From assembly GCA_038496445.1 (NCBI GenBank), contig JALMLS010000334.1:1-64000 (forward strand): a stretch of 64,000 bases of DNA, given 5' to 3'. The stretch is from Trichosphaerium sp. ATCC 40318. Lineage: Eukaryota > Discosea > Flabellinia > Trichosidae. The number at the start of each line of letters is the position of its first letter. Position 1 is the stretch's first letter. The notes under the pieces were generated by a model that was not told where the DNA came from, did not search any database, and saw only the letters and a list, made by a program, of their open reading frames with translations. The position numbers and the translations under genes are program-made. Below, piece by piece: positions 45,288 to 54,573 of the stretch.

Positions 45288-46822
45288 GAGCAGATGTTCA
45301 CATCTACGTTACGCCTGGGCAGGTCAGAAACGGCATAAAAGCTGCGAAATACGATAAGTCTTCGCGACAAACCGCACCAGCCGTCACACTTGGGACGAGC
45401 GTTCAGGCAGTCTTCTTTTACATCAAATCTGCGAGGTGCGCGCGTTGTTGTATTTTATACAGCAGGACAGGAAGCAAAAACTTTGTTTATTTCGCGTGAT
45501 TTTACAAAACACGTCCAAATGCATTTATCTTTTTTTTAGTGATGCCAGGATGATAAGAATCAGGGATGACGGCCACAAGGGCCGAATCACCATCGTGCCT
45601 GATCGCAGCATTCAAACGCAAGCTGGATGGCTTGGAACACAGGTTAGTAGTTTTTTTATGGTAGTTGGTTCATTCTACAATACGAGGGATGGGAAGCAAG
45701 GGTTTTTATTTTATTGTGAACTAAAAAACTTGTGTTTCGCATATTAACACTCGCGCTAGTATGGTGGATGTTATCTTAAGTACATTCGCAAGGTAGACTC
45801 CCCGAATTACAGAAAGAGCATAGTCATAGATTTTCCGTTCCCCGACAAGCAAGCTCATGTAAGACACGTCACAATGATTTTTTATGGCTCGTTTCCAAGT
45901 TTGAAACTTGTTTTTCCGAATTATTTTGAAACGAAAGCCGAAGTAGCCACGTCCGGCACTTTCGCTTTTTTTCGTTTTTTTTGGACTTTGTTCAGTAGTA
46001 ATCGTTTCTTAATTGTAGGTTCCATTATCCCCAGAATACGCAAGAGACGATGGAAGTACACACGACTATCATAATAAACAACATGGCAGTGTATCGTTTA
46101 AAACACCATCACCAAAAGGTTCAAAAAATGCTATATCGCGAAAGGCTCCTATAAAGAAGCAGTGGGCACACTTTATACAAAAAAATTTACAAGGAAAGTG
46201 CCTGACTGCCCACGTCAATGTTTACTTTTTATCATCTACAAAGGACACAAAACAGCATTGGCGTAAGTGTTTTACAAAAGAAGACGAAGATGCGCTCGAC
46301 AAACGCGTTTCGGAGCTTTTTGTAGATCCAGATAGGTTTCTCAAGAATGATGGCTGGAACCTATGGAATCGCGTAGACGAACCTTCTGGATACACCTACA
46401 ACGTTAGAATCATTCAACCGCAAAACTTTGATTCATTCATGTGGGAGCACAACGGTATGTGCTTCTCTATTGAAGTGAACATGTCTGCTGTAGAAGGCAT
46501 TGAATTTGCGGGCATTCCTGTTGGCATCTCCGGTATTCAGATGGCTGAGTTTATAGCAACCGCTTACGGTATTGAACGCGATGTTGTTGGTGGCCAACGT
46601 ATGACAAATGCTAACGGTACTCCTTCGGATCGTATTGTTGTCGGTTTGAAGAGAAAACAAGCTTGCTTCAAACAAAGCGGTACTTTGGATTTATCTAATG
46701 AGTTACAAATGACAGAGCCTGTTTATATTCGTTATTCTGTTCAAGATAGGAAAAAGCGCAGACGAGTTGATACTGATGTTAAGCCTATTGTTGCTGAAGT
46801 AAAAAAGCAGGATAACGCTTAG
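45288..46822 (+). CDS. Uncharacterised protein of about 370 aa, 5' end unresolved
   Basis: Four exons are clear: from about 45288 to 45433, 45540-45642, 45760-45857, and a long final exon from 46019 to TAA at 46822. The text includes HIYVTPGQVRNGIKAAKYDK, MIRIRDDGHKGRITIVPDRS, VIDFPFPDKQAHVPLSPEYA, KKQWAHFIQKNLQGKCLTAH, FTKEDEDALDKRVSELFVDP, GYTYNVRIIQPQNFDSFMWE, AGIPVGISGIQMAEFIATAY and a basic tail with RKKRRRVDTD, a probable nuclear localisation signal. No family was recognised. The initiator lies in an exon upstream of 45288 that could not be identified. The sequence is well conserved in style and clearly not a shadow. Confidence 0.6.
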
Positions 46823-47419
46823 ACTATGTGCAAGAGGGAAGAAAATGGGTTCTATTTTTTTTTGGGACACGTTTTTTTTTTGAAACCTGTAAACGGAGTT
46901 AGCCACTTTGTTTTGATAGAATAAATAGAAAAAAGTCCAAATTAAATACGCTAAGACCAAGGCGGTCAATCTCTTCCATAAGAATAAGTAATTTAGCGCC
47001 TTAGCGCATATACCCCATGACGTCATATTGGGTGTGTACCATAACCAAAAGAGTGCTTCGGCGAGGTCTCAAATAAAAAGGTGCTGACATCTACTACCAT
47101 GCCAACCGTCATCGCACGTGCATGAATAGGTATTCAATACGCATATTCCGTTTAAAGAGCAGTTTGAATCTCTTGTAAGATTGGGAAGAGTTCAACCTTG
47201 AAACGCTTTGGTAGAGCTTTTTTAGACAATTTCGGAGTCAAAGAAGTCGGAAGAAAAGTAGTTGGAGTTGTTTGGTTTTCATGTAAAAGTCAGTTGAGCC
47301 AGTAGTTTGTAGGTCATAACGTTGCCACAACTTCATATCAAGCTTGACTGAGGTACTTTACTTCAAAAACCTCAGGTTATGTATGATACATAGAATATGA
47401 TGTCTACATAGTAATTTGT
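46823..47419. other. Intergenic, convergent 3' ends
   Basis: About 600 bp between two convergent genes. It contains T runs near 46850-46880 and one CACGTG near 47117. The 107-codon minus frame (46703-47026) mostly overlaps the preceding exon's reverse strand. Nothing else was seen. Confidence 0.4.
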
Positions 47420-48474
47420 TTATTTTTTTGCTACTAACGTAGTCTTATCTTTAGCGACGCCGTGTATATCGCCAGACTTGAATCCAACGGTGACATGGAA
47501 ATCCTTTGGACTCAATCCTAGTTCTTTCCTACAAAGAGGTCATCTAAGATTGGATTTGAGTTCTTTTTTTTTTCATACCTTGCTGTGTTTGCAGATTCCC
47601 ACGTGATAACCTTAAAGTAAGTTTGTTGATCGTTTTTTATTACTGTACCAAGACCCTACAACAACAAAATGTCAACTGCTTTGTTTTTTGTTATATTTCT
47701 TTTATGTTGCACCTCATCCTTCCAGTCATCTGTTACAATATCAGTAATGGTATCTACAAGTTTTTTAGAAAGAGCTTTCTTCTCTGCGCTTGTTTTTGTG
47801 GCTTTTAAGAGTTCTTTGTATTCAGGAGGTGAAATGATTGTAATGTGACCTTTCTCTCCATCTCTTGCTGTCCTGAGTCCCTCTTCCAGTTAACAACTGT
47901 ACCTCGTGCACCTCAATATAGTTCAAGGCACTGACTGATTGTTTTTTTGTACCTGTTAGCGAGCCACTCTTTTGGAACACTTTCAATTCCGTGTTTTGCT
48001 GAAAAGTCTGCTGATGGTCCAATTAAATGGACGTATTTGTATATGTGTTGGAATTCAATGCGTTCCAAGGCTGCGCCAGCTATTTATTGTCAGTTTTGAA
48101 TGAAAACGGTACATCTGATGTATAAAGCGTACCAACGTGGTTTTTAGGCTTGCCGAGCGTAATATGACGTTTATCTCCACTTCCCGAGCTGTAGTGATCT
48201 AAACCGATTTCTTCTGCTGCATCATGCAAGTTCTTGCGCTGTGTTTTAGAAAGCGAAGGAGAACACTCGAGTTTGTCGTCTTCTATCTTCAAAAACTTTT
48301 CTAATAGCTTGTACAGTTCCTCATCATTATCTACAGCGTCTTTGGTGAGTTTTTTGGCCTCTACTATTTTCTTTAGGTATTCTTTCTCCTCTTCGCTTTG
48401 AGGCACCTGTTTAGGGTTAATTTCGTGGTGTATATTGTTACCAGTACACGAGCGATTGTTTTTGAGTACGACAT
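47420..48474 (-). CDS. R3H-domain protein fused to a 2H phosphoesterase (RNA-repair type)
   Basis: The N-terminal part starts MSYSKTIARVL and contains an R3H-like domain: LSKTQRKNLHDAAEEIGLDH then SGSGDKRHITLGKP. A linker (ALERIEFQHIYKYVHLIGPS) leads to a 2H fold with two H-x-T motifs: GEKGHITIISPPEYKELLKA, and later KELGLSPKDFHVTVGFKSGD followed by IHGVAKDKTTL. The second half matches the 2H family annotated as swiss-army-knife RNA-repair or cyclic-phosphodiesterase proteins. Such enzymes act on 2',3'-cyclic phosphate RNA ends. The exon joins before GLRTARDGEKGH are uncertain: they need introns of 22 and 31 nt, or a one-base frameshift in a GGG run near 47878. It ends LVAKK. The start codon overlaps that of a plus-strand ORF. 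Confidence 0.65.
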
Positions 48475-48667
48475 GACAATTGAAAAGTCAAACAGCAGCG
48501 AACCGGTTGAATTTTGCGGAGGTTCGTTTACTGATTAGGAAAGTGACACAACTACCTTATTGAGCAAATACACATGGTTTCCGGGCAAACTCGTCCTCAC
48601 AACTATCCAACCTCCCTGTGGTAAATCATACAAAGTCAAAAAAAACGGAGAAACTATTGAACTATGA
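48473..48667 (+). CDS. Small hypothetical protein, 53 aa
   Basis: Starts MTIEKSNSSEP. A 33-nt intron (gttgaa...gattag) removes an in-frame TAG and continues ESDTTTLLSKYTWFPGKLVL then TTIQPPCGKSYKVKKNGETI before TGA. The coherent, mixed composition suggests real coding. Its ATG overlaps the ATG of the R3H-2H gene on the other strand in a shared CATG, and it stops 32 bp before the next gene. Family unknown. Confidence 0.35.
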
Positions 48668-48699
48668 CATTTTTCCGTTTTGTAAACAAGAATAGCAAT

Positions 48700-50934
48700 A
48701 TGGCTTGCCACCAGTGGTTACTACTTTGCGGATGCATTCGTGCGAGAAATAAGAGCCAAGTAGCTGTACGTCGGAGTCTACGTATAGGATTTACACGCGC
48801 TTCAATAGGTATTGTAATTATTGGATTATTTGATACGTTTTAACTTGTTTTGTAGGACTGTTGAGTGCTCTTTCGTTCTTTTACTTTTTCATACTTGTTT
48901 GTCTGCAAATTCATCAATACCGTGAATTTGATGCGCGTGTGAAACTTGTAAAGGCAGCTATTGATCTTGCACATGAGGCTGGTGAAGAACGCGATTTATC
49001 GGCTATATTCATTAGTTCAAATGCTACCCTTGAAGTACAAGAAACTAGTACGAATCAATAATTAGGTTATTGAGTGCATTCCAATACAACAGCGCTGTTG
49101 TATTTTTAGTCTGTTTTTTCTTTTGTATTTCATTCGAATGAGCAAAAGTTCGTTAGTTAACTGACTATCTGTTTTGTTTAGTTGACTCAAGAGTCGGCGT
49201 TGACGAAAAGTTTAAAGAGTTGGAGAAGTTGGTAGATAATTCGATTGTAAAATTCGATCTGTTGGATAGTATTATTGAATATGGTAGAGGTTTAGCAGAA
49301 GAACGTAGACAAGTATGTTAAGTTGTGTTTTTGCCTTTTTGGGCATACATATTCGGAGATTAGTTTTTTTTGCCTGACTTCGGGCTTTTCAGATCGACGA
49401 ACTCGCTGTTGACTTCCAGCAATCACTTGATTGGTATATTACTTGGAACCGTCTTATATTCGATTTTAGTCTTCAAGAGAGCTTCTCAGAGTACGCTGAT
49501 AGTTCTCGATCTTTATACGGTGTTGTTCGTGAAGCTTTGGTACGTTATCAAGTGAAACTACAAAACAATTTATTGTTATGATCTAGTTCGGAGAATACGA
49601 AGGCGAAGAGCGTGGCTACATTGGTGTAATATTCACGAGAGGTATTGTCACGGTTTACTTTTGGCAAGTCTACGCGGTCCTTATTTTGTGTAGGCTATGT
49701 CGTTGATATCCACGAGTACCTATCTGTTACTGACAAGCTCAGCCAAAAGGATTCCACAAGGCATGAACTAGAAGTACGCGTAACTGCTCCTTTCTTTTTT
49801 TATGTTTAAGTTGGCTTTCTATCTCATCATGCTTAGGTTGTCTTAAACACAATTCAACAAGAACACTTTAAAGCGGCTTTGGTGCGTATCTTAACATGCA
49901 CTCGTTTCCTCTTATCCACAAATAGACCACTCCGGAAGTATTAGCTGCTGTGGCAATAACCGATGAATGGAGAGAACTTGTTGTCAGGGTGAGTACTACA
50001 CTAATTAAGTACGGTGTGACGTCTGACTTGGTATTTCCAGCATTTTGAAGACTATAATGAAACAAACCCTTTCCCTGTTGACGCTACAAAGTGGTACAGT
50101 AACATGACTATCCTCACTGAAGCGTTAGTTCCGTTTAGAGCAGCTTTGTTGTACGTTTCTTTTTTCTTGCGTAGTGATGCAGTTGTAAAGCTTATTGTGG
50201 CTCTAGAGAGGATGAAGCAGAGATTCAACAGGCTCATATTAAAACTACGATAAGAAACCTTGTTATAGCAGCAATTGCCTTGGTTTTAGAGGTGACAGCT
50301 TGTTCTACTATAATATACCTAGCGTGGCCTGTTCTTAGAATGTTTTGGGAACTTGAAGGTCAAGCTAATCGGTAAGCACCGAAAAATCAATTGACGGCCT
50401 ATAAGCTTACCAGCAAACAACTTTATTTTCGATTTGCGTCCTTTCTTTTTTTATTCTTAGATTTACGTATTAATATGACTTCTCGCTCATCCGTCTGTTT
50501 TTTTAGAATGATGAGTCGTACTATAGACACAAATAAGGGTACAGATACTCGAAATAGTTATAATAGTGAGGATGCAAGAGAAGCTCAAAGAACACCAAAA
50601 CAGATTAATGAACACAACAAATTCGTTCTAGATGACAGTAAGTGATGTCTTTTTTTTTTTTTCTTTTTTTTTTCCTGAGTTTCGACGAAGAAACTAACTT
50701 TTGGCTTTCTTGTAGGTAGCTCTGGTTCAGAATCGATTGAAACTGAGCCTTCCACAATAACAGGGGTACTTGAAGAGTCTGAGGCTAAAGGCAGTGGTAG
50801 AGATGGTCCTTCTTCAGGCGTTCCTGAGCAAAGAGCAAAATCTTCTAGGAGTGGCGCTGTAAAAGCTAGAATTGCTCCAAAAGAAAAGAAAAGTCATAGG
50901 AGGAAGAAAAAAGCTACTCAGGTTAAGCCTTAAT
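48700..50934 (+). CDS. Two-pass membrane protein with NIT-like sensor domain
   Basis: About eleven exons, roughly 500 aa. An N-terminal hydrophobic helix (LLSALSFFYFFILVCLQI) leads into an all-helical extracellular region with the pattern of the bacterial nitrate/nitrite-sensing (NIT) domain: HEAGEERDLSAIFISSN, SLDWYITWNRLIFDFSLQES, ADSSRSLYGVVREAL, FGEYEGEERGYIGVIFTRG and a second helical bundle. A second membrane helix follows (NLVIAAIALVLEVTACSTII then YLAWPVL). The cytosolic tail is short, Ser-rich and basic (SSRSGAVKARIAPKEKKSHR), with no kinase, cyclase or GGDEF domain. NIT domains usually sit in front of such signalling modules, so this would be a stand-alone sensor or a subunit. Family call is by pattern. 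Confidence 0.6.
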
Positions 50935-51011
50935 AGTGTTTGTAATAATTGTACATAAAAGAATAAAGAACACCTTTTTTGTTTACTTAACAACGATGTC
51001 AATCGTATACG

Positions 51012-51318
51012 TCAGTTTGGTTTTGCATTTCCTTTTGTGTTTAGTTTGTCTATTGTCTCAAGTGCTTCACGGTTTGTATAGTTACTGTCATAATAAGGAT
51101 TGACTTTACTGTTTTGCATCGTCCACAGTATGCAGTTTTGGACATTCTGCTTTTGCCAATGCTCTCAAATGATTCTTTGAAACATACACTTTACGTCCAA
51201 TAGTTACAGCCGGTATCTATCATTATCGAAGTAAGGTTTGGGGCAACCTATTACCGAGGGCTATACAGTATCGCGTAAGTATAAAAGGTAGATACCGAAG
51301 ATGAAGAGGTTTGGTCAT
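51012..51318 (-). CDS. Small hypothetical protein, 5' exon uncertain
   Basis: The minus strand carries PAVTIGRKVYVSKNHLRALA then KAECPKLHTVDDAK. A 25-nt intron (gtaaag...gacag) joins to HNYTNREALETIDKLNTKGN and the stop. The upstream exon, possibly from an ATG at 51318 (MTKPLHL), could not be joined in phase. The text looks coding and basic. Family not recognised. Confidence 0.35.
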
Positions 51319-51484
51319 AAGAACTTCAAAACTAACCTTCAACTAGTTTTACTATCCAAGTTTCGAGAAGTGCTAGACACGTGTCAAAGTATCATGCAAT
51401 ACATTCATTATTTTGCTGATTCCACGCTAAAGTATTGATGGCTAGATGTTGAAGTGTTGATTGTCGTAAGTTCACCTTCAGCAC

Positions 51485-52127
51485 ATGCCGTTTGATGCAC
51501 CTTCTCTGCAAGTAGCTTTTTGGATAAATTGGTGTCTTGTGCTGTTGCTATCGTGGTTTTAGATCGGGCTGTTCTTTACGCCCGATGCTGACAGAAGTTC
51601 CCCGCGAAGACTATCTCCGAGAGTGGTTTATCTGAATGAATCTATGAAATGGCTAAGGAACTTCATAAACATGTCCAACGCACCACAAGTATGGCGGAAT
51701 CCGGCTGACGTACATTTTTATTTCCACCGTACACCGGTGAGCCGTAAATCGGCAATAGAAATTAGAGAGGCGATGAAAAAGCAATTTCCGCAGCTTAAAT
51801 ACCACCCTGGTGCGTATTATAGCGTTTTTATAACAGTTATTAATGTTTTGGTTTGTAGTCCGTCAGGAATCAGTAGGGCCTCACCCAACGCCTCATTGGG
51901 AAGCAGACTTTTCTACAATACAGCCTAGAGAATGGCATTCACTGTTTGGCCAAGTTTTACACTGGTTGATGCTAAACCACGGCGATCACAGTGTATTAAT
52001 ACACCCGAACACAGGGGAAACGCTAAAAGATCATACAACGAAAGCATTATGGCTTGGTGATAGAATACCTTTAGACACATACTTCTTGATCCCAAAGGTC
52101 GAAGATGATAGTGAAAGTGTGTTGTAA
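51485..52127 (+). CDS. DOPA 4,5-dioxygenase family protein
   Basis: Three exons, about 180 aa. It starts MPFDAPSLQ, then DADRSSPRRLSPRVVYLNES and NPADVHFYFHRTPVSRKSAI, where the metal-ligand His lies in the D-V-H-F-Y-F strand. The last exon has VRQESVGPHPTPHWEADFST, VLHWLMLNHGDHSVLIHPNT and KDHTTKALWLGDRIPLD. The G-P-H-P, L-I-H-P-x-T-G-x-x-x-x-D-H-T and A-x-W-L-G motifs are diagnostic of this family, which opens catechol rings extradiol-fashion in fungi, plants and bacteria. The physiological substrate in a protist is unknown. The TAA is at 52125-52127. Confidence 0.78.
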
Positions 52128-52752
52128 AACAAAATGTACAAAAATAAACAATTTGTAACAAATCGTTCAGCCGGTGAGAGATAACGCGCTTGTATGGTCA
52201 AGGATATCGCTACTTATAATAATTCAAGGTGCATTCAAAGCAGAGTCAATTTGTGACGAGACTGTAAGGTATATCGTCTCAGTGATGGTTGCATGAAAAG
52301 ATTTGTTCAAATTTGGATGTTATCTGTAGCAAACACGTGCATGATGATCTATTAATAAAATCAATGGGGATTTAAACACGGGTACTATGTTTGTTATTGT
52401 TACGAGTGAAAAGACTTCGGAGTTTTAGATTGATGTAATATCGACAAAACAATTTACAACTTTTTTTTGTTTTTAGGATAAAACAGTTGCATTAAACAAT
52501 GTCAAAAAAGGAAAGTGTTTTGAACTAACTCGTTTTGTTAGTGGAGTTTTTTGGGTTGCACAATGCAGCAAAGGTATATGAAACTGCACAGTCGAAACTT
52601 GCAACCCAGATATTACGATAATTGTCCGTCACTCTCAAAAGCATAATTACGAGCTTTTATACGTCTATAACCTACTAAATACGTCCCCGGATTTTTTTTT
52701 CTATTTTCGGAGCGTGACGTTTCAAAAACTACTGAAATTGCAAAAAAACAGT
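52128..52752. other. Region with an orphan exon (52478-52572)
   Basis: Between the dioxygenase and the next gene there is one convincing exon with flanking splice motifs: ttttag|GATAAA to AAAG|gtatatg, reading DKTVALNNVKKGKCFELTRF then VSGVFWVAQCSK. It could not be joined in phase to the exons after 52753 nor to a start codon. It may be an upstream exon of that gene or a remnant. Confidence 0.35.
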
Positions 52753-53343
52753 TTACACACAAGGATTGCATCATGAGCCTTATAGATCTTTCTTATCAAC
52801 CTATGGAGATGCATAACCACAACGTGAGGTACATACGCTCGAAACAGTCAACCTTCTAAAAAAGAATCTCCAAAACCTTCCCTAAGCGTAAGAAGCTAAC
52901 TATCAACTCGTAGAGCGCGTAGGGCATCTTCCATGTCGTCTGTACGCACAGTACAATACAAACCATGCATCACAACTAGTACTATTGACTATTTGGAGTC
53001 TTTTGGACCTATCTTAGAAGACAAGCAGAAATCTGCAAATAAGCAAGCTACATCGACAGGAAAGCTTCATTGGTCAGGCCAAGAACAACAAAGACGTACT
53101 ACTAAGGTGCCAATGCAACGCACAGTAACAAGCAAACATATCACGCATCAACCCAGTACTGTACCATCAGGACCTAGAAGAGCACGTAGTGTTTCTACAC
53201 CTCAAAGAGTTTCAGAAGTTGCAAAAAATACAGACTTCCAATCAGCTTACTCCGACGCTAAGAAACTCATGAGATATAACTATAGATCAGTGTCTACTAC
53301 AGGCCCAGGCGCTCACACAAAGAAAGGGGCTTTAAAAAGATAA
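52753..53343 (+). CDS. Basic Ser/Thr-rich protein, 5' end unresolved
   Basis: Two exons: 52753-52828 (TEIAKKQFTHKDCIMSLIDL, then SYQPMEMHNHNVR) and 52914-53343 (ARRASSMSSVRTVQYKPCIT onwards), with an intron of about 85 nt. The main exon is basic and low in complexity (QQRRTTKVPMQRTVTSKHIT, GPRRARSVSTPQRVSEVA) and ends HTKKGALKR. It resembles a disordered cytoskeletal or nuclear protein with candidate phospho-sites (RRAS-S, RRARS-V-S). If the upstream exon is not used, translation could start at the ATG at 52933. Function unknown. Confidence 0.45.
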
Positions 53344-53811
53344 TCGCTTTTTCTGTAAATATAGTAAGAGAATAGATCAGAAAGAGGACGCTCTTAATGA
53401 CTATTAGGACTTAATTTATGAGCACAATAATGTAAAATAAATGTAAAACTTATGTAGAGATTTCTGCAATGTGAATTTTTTCGAATTTTTTTTTCTGTTT
53501 GGTTTTCTGCAAAACTAGCCGCAGAGAGGTTTTTTTTAATTCGTGGACGTTGATGTATTCTTAAATGTTACCATGCGCAAGTTTTTTAGAAAAAAAGGTA
53601 ACCGTTGAGGACGGAATATGTGATTCTATTTTTACCCTCTTTTTTGTCAAAAAAAATTCTGTAAATCACAAAAAACAAGCAATGGTCGCATTGTATTTAA
53701 CTAAACTAGATATGGTTTTATTTTTAAATAGAAAGATTACTTCTATGTACTTTTAGAGGTGTTTTAAAGGAGGAGAGTTCATGGAGGGTTTTTTTCGTCT
53801 TTTTTGGTAGT
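53344..53811. other. Intergenic, convergent 3' ends
   Basis: 470 bp with T runs after the stop of the plus-strand gene. A 63-codon plus frame (53565-53756) is rich in Phe, Leu and Lys and has no context; probably chance. Confidence 0.4.
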
Positions 53812-54451
53812 TTAATAGCTATAGTCGTCACCTTCATCACTACTGCTTTCTTCCATCACTTGGTGGTTAGGATTCACGAATTCCTGAGGTAAACGTTTAG
53901 AAAGAAAATCAAAATCATTCTTTCGCCAAAAACTCACCTCTTCGCTTGAAGAATTACATAAAAAGTCGTCCTTTCGCTCAACTTCATCTGTGGCGAATCT
54001 CTCCGGCCTTTTACGGGACGCGTAAATAATAATGTCAAAAAAAAAAGTATGTGACGTTACCATTTTCCAATAGATTTGATGTGTCTGATCTGAGGCGGCC
54101 GTAATTTGTGCATTATTGAACCTCGAACCTTTTGGTCCTTATTTAAGTTTGGGTATTCTTCAATGATAACAAAATCATCTACAACGCGTTAAATCAATGT
54201 TTAACGCGTAACCGCACTCTTTCTCATCCATACGACGTTCAAGAATTTTGATGGAATGCGGTACAGTTGTTTTGCGCCTTCTGATGTCTCTACTTCACAT
54301 ATATTTGATCCTGGAAGGGAAACAATAATGCCTATGCTTTGATTCTCTGCTGGCTCTGGGAAAGCGTGCAGAGCTTCGTTTACAACGTGTTTTCTTGCTC
54401 TTGACCTTATTTAAATAAGAAATACATCCAAAATAACGATTACAAGTACAT
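53812..54451 (-). CDS. EIF1AD: EIF1AD-like protein (eIF1A-type S1/OB fold)
   Basis: Five exons, about 160 aa. Exon 1 is tiny (MYL). A 40-nt intron joins to SRARKHVVNEALHAFPEPAE, then NQSIGIIVSLPGSNICEVET, AKQLYRIPSKFLNVVWMRKN, DFVIIEEYPNLNKDQKVRGS and HKLRPPQIRHIKSIGKWPER. The order K-H-V-V-x-E, G-S/N-N-x-x-E-V, P-S-K-x-x-x-x-x-W-x-K/R and the basic stretch after the OB fold match EIF1AD. This nuclear relative of eIF1A acts in late 40S maturation in animals. The C-terminus is acidic (EESSSDEGDDYSY). It lies 122 bp from the end of NAA15 on the same strand. Confidence 0.82.
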
Positions 54452-54573
54452 TATGGTTTTACTTCTCGGGCACTACCCGCTACGAACACAGGACATGCCC
54501 TAGTCACTTCCATGTTGTGTACAAGAAAAAAAATCAAACTTAAAGCCAAGGGAGTTTAAGCGAAAAAATTGCT

